From Flavobacterium sp. CF136 (GTDB taxonomy: Bacteria; Bacteroidota; Bacteroidia; Flavobacteriales; Flavobacteriaceae): DNA of 37,542 nt. The position numbers and the translations under genes are program-made. The notes under the pieces are model-generated. The model was given only the letters and a program-made list of their open reading frames with translations. It did no database searches and was not told the origin of the DNA. Positions 1-7,380 of this stretch are shown piece after piece (position 1 is the stretch's first letter; each line of letters begins with the position of its first letter). The stretch covers positions 1-37,542 of the forward strand of contig NZ_AKJZ01000060.1 of assembly GCF_000282055.1 (NCBI RefSeq). Direction: 5' to 3'.

Positions 1-10
1 ATATTAAGGT

Positions 11-454
11 TTATTTCTTAGTCGGAAACTTCCAATCGAATTCGTCTTTGTCATTAATGATCGCTCCAATTTCAAATTTCACTACTTCATCAAATTCGGT
101 TTGCAGAATAAACCAGTTATCTTCATTAAAATAGTTTTCAAAAGTATCAAAAGTTTCCTGATTGTATTTTGTAATTCCTTTAGTTGCTAAGTCTTTCTTT
201 ACATCTGCAATTTTTCTTCCTATTAGTTTGAATCCAAAAACTTCTAAATCATTACTGGAAGCAACCAAATATCCTAATTTCAAATCTTCTTCCTGATAGA
301 ACGTTAATCTTATTTTTTGCGTATTGTAAACAAAAATCACATTATCATCCTCGTCCTTATAATTCTTATCCGGTTTTCCTAAAGCATCTGTCACGTCATT
401 TTGCTTCATTCCGAAAAGCAATTTATCAATTCCTGATTTTAGATTTATTTTCAT
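11..454 (-). CDS. Hypothetical protein, 147 aa
   Basis: I do not recognise this protein family. It is a soluble, acidic 147-residue protein with no signal peptide or membrane segment, so probably cytoplasmic. Near the N-terminus (residues about 15-30) it has a pattern of Gly-Met then Asp-Val and Leu-Gly-Lys-Pro-Asp, which recalls the short helix-turn of SmpA/BamE-like folds, but this is too weak for an assignment. The rest alternates predicted beta-strands and charged turns. The ATG follows AT-rich DNA, and a TCACGAAATTTG stretch lies about 25 bases upstream that recurs before two other genes in the window and may be its promoter. It is the first gene in the window, so an operon partner to the left cannot be excluded. 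Confidence 0.7.
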   Translation of the reverse strand: MKINLKSGIDKLLFGMKQNDVTDALGKPDKNYKDEDDNVIFVYNTQKIRLTFYQEEDLKLGYLVASSNDLEVFGFKLIGRKIADVKKDLATKGITKYNQETFDTFENYFNEDNWFILQTEFDEVVKFEIGAIINDKDEFDWKFPTKK

Positions 455-473
455 AACTGTTTATTAATTTTTA

Positions 474-491
474 AAATGCAAATTTCGTGAA
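474..491 (-). promoter_or_regulatory. Candidate promoter, TCACGAAATTTG type
   Basis: Read on the minus strand this stretch is TTCACGAAATTTGCATTT. It matches 17 of 18 bases at 10003-10020, which also lies just upstream of a minus-strand gene; a shorter form is at 36537-36548. GAAATTTG resembles the Bacteroidetes -7 box TAnnTTTG with a changed first base. The promoter role is inferred from position and recurrence only. Confidence 0.3.
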
Positions 492-554
492 GTTTTTTTC
501 AAACTCCGCTATGTTTAGGTTATTATTAATTTTAAAAACTGAAAAGCTTTTGAA

Positions 555-562
555 TATCTTTG
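555..562 (+). promoter_or_regulatory. -7 promoter element TATCTTTG
   Basis: TATCTTTG is an exact match to the Bacteroidetes primary sigma factor -7 consensus TAnnTTTG. It lies 23 bases before the ATG of the secreted hypothetical gene. I see no clear TTG -33 element at the usual 17-23 base spacing. Confidence 0.55.
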
Positions 563-585
563 ATCAAACAAAGTAATTCTTATAA

Positions 586-1209
586 ATGAAAAAAATTATC
601 CTATCTCTATTCCTTTATTATAATATAATGGGGTTTGCTCAAAAAACCAACAGTTATATATTAGATAAGAAACAAGTAATTCAGAGAGAACTCGAAAGCC
701 TTTCAGATTTTCCAATCTATAAAGCGTATGGGTATGAAGATAAAGGTGGCATCTATAACTTAGTTTTATGTGAAAACCAAAAAAGCATTTCTAAAAAAGA
801 CACTTTGAATACAAAAATTCAAGCTATTTGCGGAATGAACGATCATGGTGGTTTTCTTGAAAAGTGGAGAATCAATGATTTACTTGAAAACACAGATCCT
901 AAAGAAACCAATATTTGGTTTTGGACAAAATACTGCAGTACAAAAGACATTGATACCGATGGTTATGTTGAACCAATAATTGTTTATGGTTCCCGAAATG
1001 AAGATGATGAAATAAGACGTGTAAAAATTATAACTGTTTATAAAAACAAAAAGTATGTAATTAGGGCAGTTGAATGCGTCTTAGATGATTGCAGAAGTTT
1101 CAAAAAAGATACTAATTGGGGTTTGCTCCCTCAAAAAATAAAAACTTACATCGATAAATTGATTGAAAAAATAAGACAGGACCAAGGTATATTACTAAAA
1201 GACGGATAA
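586..1209 (+). CDS. Secreted hypothetical protein, 207 aa
   Basis: The first 19 residues form a signal peptide: two lysines, a hydrophobic stretch rich in Leu, Ile and Phe, then Gly-Phe-Ala-Gln, a cleavage site typical of flavobacteria. The mature protein has about 188 residues, is hydrophilic and contains several cysteines (for instance in the Asp-Asp-Cys segment near residue 168), compatible with an exported periplasmic or surface protein. No lipobox and no T9SS C-terminal domain are present. I do not recognise the family and assign no function. A good -7 box stands 23 bases upstream and the gene appears monocistronic, since the next gene is convergent. Confidence 0.7.
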   Translation: MKKIILSLFLYYNIMGFAQKTNSYILDKKQVIQRELESLSDFPIYKAYGYEDKGGIYNLVLCENQKSISKKDTLNTKIQAICGMNDHGGFLEKWRINDLLENTDPKETNIWFWTKYCSTKDIDTDGYVEPIIVYGSRNEDDEIRRVKIITVYKNKKYVIRAVECVLDDCRSFKKDTNWGLLPQKIKTYIDKLIEKIRQDQGILLKDG

Positions 1210-1301
1210 CAACGTTTAAATGTCAAAATTCAACATCAATGTCAATTTTCTGTAGAAATTTTAATATTGACTGGCTGTTTTATATTTTTCATCTCTATAA
1301 A

Positions 1302-1317
1302 CTGGATTAAAATCCAG
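1302..1317. repeat. Dispersed palindrome CTGGATT-AA-AATCCAG
   Basis: A seven-base inverted repeat with a two-base centre is followed by a short conserved tail, CTACAAAAT. The same layout (GGATT, two bases, AATCC, then GCTACAAAAT) occurs at 1989-2015 on the other side of the acetyltransferase gene. It looks like an intergenic repeat family rather than a terminator, because no T-run follows the stem. Confidence 0.55.
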
Positions 1318-1354
1318 CCCTACAAAATTGGCCGAGCCGAAGATTCTTTTTAAT

Positions 1355-1963
1355 CTAAAGCTTACTCTTTAGATTTTCTTTTACATTATCAAACCATTCG
1401 TCTTTTAAGATACTTAAAACAATAGAATCGCGGCGTACATTTTTATCAGCAGTTGGCATGTGACTTCGCAAAACACCTTCCACTTTGCAACCGATGCTTT
1501 TCATTGCAGCGATACTTCGTTCGTTATTGTTATCAGCACGGAATTCTACTCGCTCCATTTCTAAAGTTTCAAATGCGAATTGTAATAATAAATATTTACA
1601 ATGTTTGTTTAGTCCCGTTCCTCTAAAAGCTGAACCATACCACGTATAACCTAATTGAAGGGTTTTATACTCAAGTTGAATATCATAGAAACGTGTTGAA
1701 CCAGCATATTTTTGAGATTTTTTATCGAAAACAATAAATGGAAATTCCTTTTGAGTTTCTCTTGCTTTTACAGCTGATTGAATATAATTGACCAAGTTGT
1801 CTTTTCCATCAGCGCCTACTAGCGAATATTTCCAGGTTTCAGGTTCGTTGACTGAGATTTCAAGTAAATTTTCTATATCTGATTCCTGCAAAGGACGCAA
1901 AAGAACCAAATCGTCTTCTAAAATAATATTGTTTGAAAAATTGAAATTATATTCCGGATTCAT
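1355..1963 (-). CDS. GNAT-family N-acetyltransferase (RimJ/RimL type)
   Basis: This is a GCN5-related acetyltransferase, predicted to move an acetyl group from acetyl-CoA to an amine, in the cytoplasm. Seen in the sequence: an N-terminal strand of the type LVLLRPLQESDIENLL; a middle segment with Tyr-Ala-Gly-Ser-Thr-Arg-Phe-Tyr-Asp; Leu-Gly-Tyr-Thr-Trp followed by a Phe-Arg-Gly-Thr-Gly-Leu-Asn loop at the place of the CoA pyrophosphate-binding loop; and the RimJ-like Val-Glu-Phe-Arg-Ala-Asp-Asn-Asn-Asn-Glu-Arg-Ser-Ile-Ala-Ala-Met segment. The substrate (ribosomal protein, other N-terminus or small molecule) cannot be told. I chose the ATG at 1963 (202 aa); an in-frame start at 1990 would run into the palindromic repeat and adds nine poorly supported residues. 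Confidence 0.85.
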   Translation of the reverse strand: MNPEYNFNFSNNIILEDDLVLLRPLQESDIENLLEISVNEPETWKYSLVGADGKDNLVNYIQSAVKARETQKEFPFIVFDKKSQKYAGSTRFYDIQLEYKTLQLGYTWYGSAFRGTGLNKHCKYLLLQFAFETLEMERVEFRADNNNERSIAAMKSIGCKVEGVLRSHMPTADKNVRRDSIVLSILKDEWFDNVKENLKSKL

Positions 1964-1988
1964 AATTAACATTTTGATGGATATGATC

Positions 1989-2006
1989 AACGGATTTTAA
2001 TCCGTT
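1989..2006. repeat. Dispersed palindrome AACGGATT-TT-AATCCGTT
   Basis: Perfect eight-base arms around TT, followed by GCTACAAAAT as in the copy at 1302. It lies directly upstream of the acetyltransferase start, so the gene is bracketed by two members of one family. Confidence 0.6.
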
Positions 2007-2084
2007 GCTACAAAATAAGTCATTCCTATGGAATTTTTGTAATGCTTTGTTAATAGCTTTTCTAAATTCACAAAATCTTAAAAA

Positions 2085-2441
2085 TTACTCACTCATTTCG
2101 TCGTAACGCTCGGGAACTTGTGGGTCGTATAAAGGGCATTTGAATTCTTCAAGCAACTCTACTAACTTATTCATCGTTTTGCCTTCGGTTCCGTAGCAGT
2201 CTATTTTGACGCTTTGTGGTGTAGTGATAACCTGAAAAGCACCATTTCCTGCATTATTTTTCCAGCTGTTTTCATCCACTTTTTCCCATGAAGAGAAAAC
2301 TGAATTAATTCGGTTTAGGATTACTTCTACAGGGAGTTTTTCAAGACCTTCAACTTCTTGTTTTTCAACTAAGGCTTCGTAAACTTCGTGGTGGTTTAAG
2401 TAAACGTCTTCTAAATATCTCCAAAAAAGCAGTTCATACAT
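2085..2441 (-). CDS. Conserved hypothetical protein, 118 aa
   Basis: This small acidic cytoplasmic protein has no domain I recognise. It has an aromatic N-terminal helix (Tyr-Glu-Leu-Leu-Phe-Trp-Arg-Tyr), a charged central helix, a Trp-Lys-Asn-Asn-Ala-Gly-Asn-Gly-Ala-Phe strand region and a C-terminal tail with Cys-Pro-Leu-Tyr-Asp-Pro. The frame stays open upstream to 2567, giving 160 residues, but that extension is the antisense of a structured dispersed repeat (2457-2532) and its residues look unlike protein. The ATG at 2441 is therefore the best start. It lies downstream of purM on the same strand, separated by a hairpin, and could be transcribed on its own. Confidence 0.65.
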   Translation of the reverse strand: MYELLFWRYLEDVYLNHHEVYEALVEKQEVEGLEKLPVEVILNRINSVFSSWEKVDENSWKNNAGNGAFQVITTPQSVKIDCYGTEGKTMNKLVELLEEFKCPLYDPQVPERYDEMSE

Positions 2442-2456
2442 AACGAGGTGGTGTTT

Positions 2457-2532
2457 TAGCCCTGATAGCAGCGACATCCTTTTGTGGCGGGGTTCGCCAC
2501 AAAAGATAAAGCGGATAGCAGGATTAGCTCCT
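2457..2532 (+). ncRNA. Flavo-1-like structured repeat, copy 1
   Basis: The element begins AGCCCTGATAGCAGCGACAT and ends with GCGGATAGCAGGATTAGCTC. The middle is a ten-base stem, TTTTGTGGCG paired with CGCCACAAAA. A second copy at 7871-7948 keeps the flanks but has an entirely different, still perfectly paired stem, which is the mark of a conserved RNA structure. From memory it resembles the Flavo-1 RNA motif described in Flavobacteria; I could not check this against a covariance model. Confidence 0.5.
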
Positions 2533-2570
2533 GAAAAGCTAATTGTTATATATTTAAAAAAAGCCATCCA

Positions 2571-2616
2571 GAGTGGAGTCGAAATCTTTTAAGAAATAAG
2601 GGCTTCGACTCCGCTC
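2571..2616 (-). terminator. Hairpin downstream of purM, probable terminator
   Basis: Arms of 13 bases (2571-2583 and 2604-2616) pair with one T/C difference and contain GGAGTCGAA / TTCGACTCC. On the minus strand, a T-run of seven follows about seven bases after the stem. The sequence CTTCGACTCCGCTCAGCC also looks like a dispersed flavobacterial repeat, so it may be a repeat that doubles as a terminator. Confidence 0.45.
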
Positions 2617-2634
2617 AGCCTGACAAATTATATT

Positions 2635-3813
2635 TTAATATTCAAATGTACCGTATTCGCTGGTAATTGTAAGCTTTTTTGAATCTGCAGCTTCTACCCT
2701 ACCAACGATCTGTGCATCGACATTGAATGATTTTGAAATCTCTATAATATCCTGAGCAATATTTTCAGGTACGTAAATTTCCATACGGTGACCGCAGTTG
2801 AAAACCTGATACATTTCTTTCCAATCGGTTTTTGACTGTTCCTGAATCAGTTTGAACAATGGCGGAACCGGAAATAAATTATCTTTTATAATGTGTAAGT
2901 TCTGAACGAAATGTAAAATCTTAGTCTGCGCTCCTCCACTGCAATGCACCATTCCGTGAATTTCATTTGGCGTGTAGGTGTCTAAAATTTTCTTAATAAT
3001 TGGTGCGTAAGTTCTGGTTGGTGAAAGTACTAGTTGACCCGCGTTTATTGGACTGTTTTCAACTTCATCGGTCAAGTTTACCTGACCTGAATAAATTAGT
3101 TCTTCAGGAACAAGGGCATCATAACTTTCCGGATATTTTTTAGCCAAATATTTCCCGAAAACATCGTGGCGTGCAGATGTTAATCCGTTACTTCCCATCC
3201 CACCATTATAACTTTTTTCATAAGTTGCCTGACCAAAAGAAGCCAAACCAACGATTACGTCACCTGCTTTAATGTTTGCATTATCTACAACATCAGAGCG
3301 TTTCATACGAGCTGTTACGGTAGAATCTACAATAATGGTACGAACAACATCACCAACATCGGCAGTTTCTCCGCCTGTTGAGTGAATGGTTACTCCGAAA
3401 GATTTTAATTCGTTGATTAATTCTTCTGTTCCGTTGATGATTGCTGAAATAACTTCGGCAGGGATCAGGTTTTTATTTCTTCCAATGGTTGAAGAAAGTA
3501 AAATATTATCGGTTGCGCCAACACATAATAAGTCGTCGATATTCATGATTAAGGCATCCTGAGCAATTCCTTTCCAAACTGAAATATCTCCGGTTTCTTT
3601 CCAGTACATATACGCCAAAGACGATTTTGTACCGGCTCCGTCAGCATGCATAATTAAGCAATGTTCTTCATCCTGAGTTAAATAATCAGGAACAATTTTG
3701 CAGAATGCTTGAGGAAATAAACCTTTATCGATATTTTTTATGGCGTTGTGTACGTCTTCTTTTGATGCCGAAACACCTCTTTGCGCGTACCTTTTGCTAG
3801 AATCTGAACTCAT
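2635..3813 (-). CDS. purM: Phosphoribosylformylglycinamidine cyclo-ligase (AIR synthase, Bacteroidetes type)
   Basis: PurM closes the imidazole ring in purine synthesis, converting FGAM and ATP to aminoimidazole ribotide in the cytoplasm. The protein has 392 residues, longer than the roughly 345 of the E. coli enzyme but in line with the Bacteroidetes AIR synthase-related form. Visible motifs are Asp-Gly-Ala-Gly-Thr-Lys-Ser (about residue 58-64) in the ATP-binding half, Gly-Gly-Glu-Thr-Ala-Asp-Val near residue 147-153, the Gly-Met-Gly-Ser-Asn-Gly-Leu-Thr-Ser-Ala-Arg-His segment, and a C-terminal domain with His-Cys-Ser-Gly-Gly and Asn-Cys-Gly-His-Arg-Met. No other purine genes lie nearby. Transcription probably starts at its own promoter (-7 box at 3840-3847), giving a short leader of about 20 bases. 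Confidence 0.87.
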   Translation of the reverse strand: MSSDSSKRYAQRGVSASKEDVHNAIKNIDKGLFPQAFCKIVPDYLTQDEEHCLIMHADGAGTKSSLAYMYWKETGDISVWKGIAQDALIMNIDDLLCVGATDNILLSSTIGRNKNLIPAEVISAIINGTEELINELKSFGVTIHSTGGETADVGDVVRTIIVDSTVTARMKRSDVVDNANIKAGDVIVGLASFGQATYEKSYNGGMGSNGLTSARHDVFGKYLAKKYPESYDALVPEELIYSGQVNLTDEVENSPINAGQLVLSPTRTYAPIIKKILDTYTPNEIHGMVHCSGGAQTKILHFVQNLHIIKDNLFPVPPLFKLIQEQSKTDWKEMYQVFNCGHRMEIYVPENIAQDIIEISKSFNVDAQIVGRVEAADSKKLTITSEYGTFEY

Positions 3814-3839
3814 GAAACTTAGTTTGTGTTGATGTGGTG

Positions 3840-3847
3840 CAAAGATA
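3840..3847 (-). promoter_or_regulatory. -7 promoter element TATCTTTG for purM
   Basis: An exact TAnnTTTG match on the minus strand, 26 bases upstream of the purM ATG. No convincing TTG -33 element is seen at normal spacing. Confidence 0.55.
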
Positions 3848-3918
3848 ATCGCTTTTTTTAATTCTTTGGTGATTCATCTCAGTTTGATTCACAAAAAAAT
3901 CCAATCTAACTTAAATTA

Positions 3919-4584
3919 TTACCACTCAATTTCTTTAAGTCCTTTTGATTTCAAGAAAGCGTTAGTCTGACTAAAATGTTTGTTACCGAACCAAAATCCT
4001 CTATTTGCACTTAAAGGAGAAGGATGACCGGATTTTAAAATATGATGTTTTGAAGCATCTATTAGCGCCGCTTTCTTTTGGGCGAAACCTCCCCAAAGCA
4101 AGAATACGACATTTTCCTTTTCAGCAGAAATTTGCTTTATGACAGCATCTGTAAATTTTTCCCAGCCTTTTCCCTGATGGCTTCCGGCTTCAGATTGTCG
4201 AACTGTTAAAGTAGCATTTAAAAGAAAAACGCCCTGATCTGCCCAACGTTCTAAATTTCCAGTCTTAGGAATTGGTTTACCTAAATCAGTTTCAATTTCT
4301 TTGAAAATATTATAAAGAGATGGTGGAAACGGAATCCCGTCATTTACAGAAAAACACAATCCATTTGCCTGATTTGGCCCATGATACGGGTCTTGTCCTA
4401 TAATAACAACTTTTACCTGATCGAAATGACAGTGATCAAAAGCCGAAAAAATCTGACTGCCCTTTGGATAACAAATTTTGGTAGTATATTCAGATTTTAC
4501 AAAAGCAATTAATTCGTTGAAATATGGTTTTTCAAATTCTTCATTTAAAACTGGCTTCCAGGAAGAATGCATTTTTACGTCCAT
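3919..4584 (-). CDS. ung: Uracil-DNA glycosylase
   Basis: Ung removes uracil from DNA to start base excision repair in the cytoplasm. The 221-residue length fits family 1. The water-activating loop Gly-Gln-Asp-Pro-Tyr-His is at residues 63-68 with catalytic Asp65, followed by Gly-Pro-Asn-Gln-Ala-Asn-Gly-Leu-Cys-Phe-Ser-Val. The uracil-recognition strand Leu-Leu-Asn-Ala-Thr-Leu-Thr-Val and the DNA-intercalation loop His-Pro-Ser-Pro-Leu-Ser-Ala are both present, as is the C-terminal Gly-Asn-Lys-His-Phe-Ser-Gln-Thr-Asn. A second Met at residue 5 is an equally possible start. The gene is divergent from mutS2; both are DNA-maintenance genes sharing one upstream region. Confidence 0.95.
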   Translation of the reverse strand: MDVKMHSSWKPVLNEEFEKPYFNELIAFVKSEYTTKICYPKGSQIFSAFDHCHFDQVKVVIIGQDPYHGPNQANGLCFSVNDGIPFPPSLYNIFKEIETDLGKPIPKTGNLERWADQGVFLLNATLTVRQSEAGSHQGKGWEKFTDAVIKQISAEKENVVFLLWGGFAQKKAALIDASKHHILKSGHPSPLSANRGFWFGNKHFSQTNAFLKSKGLKEIEW

Positions 4585-4661
4585 AATTTTTTTATGCGAA
4601 TTTCAGAAATTTTTAAGTAAAATCATATTTACCATGTCATAAAATTTAGATTTGAAGTTAG

Positions 4662-4693
4662 TTGAATTCAATGATTCTATTTTCGTACTTTTG
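4662..4693 (+). promoter_or_regulatory. Promoter for mutS2: TTG - 21 bp - TACTTTTG
   Basis: A TTG at 4662-4664 and TACTTTTG at 4686-4693 are separated by 21 bases, matching the Bacteroidetes layout TTG N17-23 TAnnTTTG. The box ends 24 bases before the mutS2 ATG. Confidence 0.6.
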
Positions 4694-4717
4694 CGTGTAC
4701 TTTTTTAAAGAAATTAA

Positions 4718-6883
4718 ATGATTAGCATTACCGAAAAAACATTACAAGATTTACAATTTCCAACAGTGCTCGAAACCATTTCTGCAGGTTGTAACACAGA
4801 TATTGGAAAAGAAAAAGCTTTACAAATAACACCTTTTAGAGATAAAGAAACTTTGATGCAGGCTTTGATGCAGACATCAGAATATGTTTCGTCTTTTCAA
4901 AATAACAATGCCATTCCGAATCACGGATTTGACGCCATCACGCATGAAATTAAGTTTTTAGCAATTGAAGACAGCTTTTTAGAAGTAGGCAGTTTTAGAA
5001 AAATTGCAACGCTTTCATCAACTTCAAATTTCTTGCTGAATTTCCTGAAAAAATTTGATGATTATTATCCGAATTTAAATGCGAGAGCTTCAAGAGTTGA
5101 ATACACAAAAGATATTGTTACTACTATTGATGCTATCGTAGATAAATATGGTGAAATAAAAGACAACGCCTCACCTGATCTTTTGAGTATTCGTCAGAAT
5201 ATGAATTTGGTTCGTGGTAAAGTAAATCAAAGTTTTGGAGTTGCCCTGACACAATATAACAGCCTTGGCTATTTGGACGATATTAAGGAAAGTTTTGTAC
5301 AGAACCGCAGAGTTTTAGCAGTTTTAGCAATGTATCGTCGTAAAGTAAAAGGCTCCATTTTAGGAAGTTCCAAAACTGGAAGTATTGCTTATATTGAGCC
5401 TGAAGCTACTTTGAAATATTCAAGAGAATTAGCCAATCTTGAATATGAGGAAAAAGAAGAAATTACGAGAATCTTAAAACAATTATCAAATGCAATTCGT
5501 CCATATTTACCATTATTAATCGAATATCAGGAATTTTTAAGTGATATTGATGTTGTTGCAGGAAAAGCGAAATATGCTAATAGAATTAATGGAATATTGC
5601 CTACGATTACTGAGGAAAGAAGATTGTTTTTTAGAGAAGCGTATCATCCTATTTTGTATTTGAATAACAAACAAAAGAACGAAATTACACATCCGCAAAC
5701 AATTGAATTAAAACAGGATAACCGAATTATTGTGATTTCAGGGCCAAATGCCGGAGGAAAAACAATTTCGCTTAAAACGGTTGGTTTATTACAATTGATG
5801 TTGCAATCCGGTATGTTGATTCCGGTTCATGAACGCAGTGAAACTTTCTTGTTTGATAGGATTTTAACCGATATTGGAGATAATCAATCTATCGAAAATC
5901 ATTTGAGTACTTATAGTTACCGATTAAAAAACATGAATTATTTCCTTAAAAAGTGTAATAAGAAAACCATGTTTTTAATTGATGAATTCGGTACAGGTTC
6001 TGATCCCGAATTAGGTGGAGCTTTGGCAGAGATTTTCTTAGAAGAATTTTACCATCGTGAGGCTTTCGGAATTATTACAACGCATTATTCGAATTTAAAA
6101 ATTCTGGCGAACGAATTGCCTTTTGCAACCAATGCGAACATGATGTTTGATGAAAAATCATTAGAACCAATGTATAAACTGGCTTTAGGTCAGGCCGGAA
6201 GTTCGTTTACTTTTGAAGTTGCGCTGAAAAATGGTATTCCGTTTGGATTGATTAATCGTGCCAAAAAGAAAATTGAAGTCGGTAAAGTTCGCTTTGACAA
6301 AACGATCGCAACACTTCAGAAAGAACGTTCTAAACTGGAAAAAACTTCTATCAATTTAAAAGAAGAAGAAACCCGGGCACGTGAAGAAAGCAAAAAGATG
6401 GAAAACATCAATGTAAAAATCAAACAGAAACTGGAAAGCTATCAGGAATTGTACGACAGTAACCAAAAAACGATTTACATTGGTCAGAAAATAGAGGATA
6501 TCGCCGAGAAATATTTCAATAATAAAAACAAAAAAGACCTTATTGGAGAGTTTTTGAAAATCATTGAAATTGAAAATTCAAAACGTAAAAAAGCAACTCC
6601 AAAAGAAGCCAAAGCAATTATAGAAAAGAAAAAAGAAGTTATTGCTGAAGTCTCTGTTCAGGTTGAGGAAATTCGCCAAGAGAAAAAAGAGAAGAAACTT
6701 AAACCAGTTATCGAAAAACCAAAACCTATTTTAAAAGTTGGTGACAGAGTTAGAATGCTGGACGGAAGATCTGTGGGAAGTATTGATTCTATTGAAAAAA
6801 ACAAAGCAACTGTTAATTACGGGATTTTTACTTCGAAAGTAAGTATGGATGAATTGGAATTGGTTGAGGCGGCGAAGAAGTAA
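4718..6883 (+). CDS. mutS2: MutS2-family DNA mismatch/recombination protein lacking the Smr domain
   Basis: MutS2 proteins bind branched DNA and suppress recombination or rescue stalled ribosomes; they are not part of classical mismatch repair. The 721 residues begin directly with the core/lever region (no mismatch-recognition domain). The ATPase carries the Walker A Gly-Pro-Asn-Ala-Gly-Gly-Lys-Thr at 342-349, and Walker B appears as Phe-Leu-Ile-Asp-Glu-Phe-Gly-Thr-Gly-Ser-Asp-Pro. A long charged coiled coil covers about 520-650. The protein ends in a KOW/SH3-like segment (Val-Gly-Asp-Arg-Val-Arg-Met ... Gly-Ser-Ile-Asp) and stops there. The C-terminal Smr nuclease of Bacillus MutS2 (about 785 aa) is not present, and I see no remnant of it downstream. 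It has its own promoter and appears monocistronic. Confidence 0.9.
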   Translation: MISITEKTLQDLQFPTVLETISAGCNTDIGKEKALQITPFRDKETLMQALMQTSEYVSSFQNNNAIPNHGFDAITHEIKFLAIEDSFLEVGSFRKIATLSSTSNFLLNFLKKFDDYYPNLNARASRVEYTKDIVTTIDAIVDKYGEIKDNASPDLLSIRQNMNLVRGKVNQSFGVALTQYNSLGYLDDIKESFVQNRRVLAVLAMYRRKVKGSILGSSKTGSIAYIEPEATLKYSRELANLEYEEKEEITRILKQLSNAIRPYLPLLIEYQEFLSDIDVVAGKAKYANRINGILPTITEERRLFFREAYHPILYLNNKQKNEITHPQTIELKQDNRIIVISGPNAGGKTISLKTVGLLQLMLQSGMLIPVHERSETFLFDRILTDIGDNQSIENHLSTYSYRLKNMNYFLKKCNKKTMFLIDEFGTGSDPELGGALAEIFLEEFYHREAFGIITTHYSNLKILANELPFATNANMMFDEKSLEPMYKLALGQAGSSFTFEVALKNGIPFGLINRAKKKIEVGKVRFDKTIATLQKERSKLEKTSINLKEEETRAREESKKMENINVKIKQKLESYQELYDSNQKTIYIGQKIEDIAEKYFNNKNKKDLIGEFLKIIEIENSKRKKATPKEAKAIIEKKKEVIAEVSVQVEEIRQEKKEKKLKPVIEKPKPILKVGDRVRMLDGRSVGSIDSIEKNKATVNYGIFTSKVSMDELELVEAAKK

Positions 6884-6908
6884 GTTTTTAGTTTTTATCG
6901 TAAACAAA

Positions 6909-6996
6909 GTCATTGCGAGGAACGAAGCTAACACAATAATATGAGCAAATCTTTGGTTGAATATCAAAGTGTGATTGCTTCGTTCCTCGCAATGAC
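6909..6996. repeat. Palindromic repeat, inverted pair of GCGAGGAACGAAGC units
   Basis: Twenty bases at 6909-6928 (GTCATTGCGAGGAACGAAGC) are the exact reverse complement of 6977-6996. The 48-base centre contains a further small hairpin, CTTTG and CAAAG. Two more copies of the right arm occur at 7348-7373 and 7396-7421. No transposase motif lies inside, so this is a REP- or MITE-like element. Confidence 0.75.
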
Positions 6997-7013
6997 AAAA
7001 TAAAAAACAAAAA

Positions 7014-7319
7014 ATGAAACCAGGATTTACTTACATCATCACTAATAAATACCAAACAGTTGTTTATACTGGTGTAACCTCAAATCTTCCGCAAAGAATT
7101 TTAGAACATAAAGAGAAAAAATATCCTAAGTCATTTTCAGCTAGATATAATGTAAATATTTTAGTTTTTTACGAGCAATTTTAATTGATTGAAGATGCAA
7201 TTACAAGAGAAAAACAAATTAAAGCGGGCTCAAGAGATACGAAAAATGAATTAATTCGTTCGATGAACCCTAATTGGAAAGATTTGTTTGAAGATATTAA
7301 AGATATAATGACTGAGTAA
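7014..7319 (+). pseudogene. GIY-YIG endonuclease-family protein, disrupted by a nonsense codon
   Basis: From the ATG at 7014 the frame reads a GIY-YIG domain: Phe-Thr-Tyr-Ile-Ile-Thr-Asn-Lys, then Val-Val-Tyr-Thr-Gly-Val-Thr-Ser-Asn-Leu with a following Gln-Arg-Ile-Leu-Glu-His. A TAA at 7182-7184 replaces codon 57. The same frame then continues without another stop to the TAA at 7317, giving the expected second half (Ile-Glu-Asp-Ala-Ile-Thr-Arg-Glu-Lys-Gln-Ile-Lys, ending in Asn-Pro-Asn-Trp-Lys-Asp-Leu). Total length of about 101 codons is normal for these stand-alone nucleases, so one substitution (for example CAA or GAA to TAA) would explain the break. The first half alone would lack the conserved Glu. 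It lies between copies of the GCGAGGAACGAAGC repeat. It could instead be a sequencing error. Confidence 0.75.
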
Positions 7320-7347
7320 AAAATTATATACTTGAGGATAACTGCAT

Positions 7348-7373
7348 GTGATTGCTTCGTTCCTCGCAAAGAC
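7348..7373 (+). repeat. GATTGCTTCGTTCCTCGCAA repeat unit
   Basis: Same sequence and orientation as the right arm of 6909-6996, except that AATGAC has become AAAGAC. Together with 6971-6996 it forms direct repeats on either side of the broken GIY-YIG gene. Confidence 0.7.
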
Positions 7374-7380
7374 AAATAAC

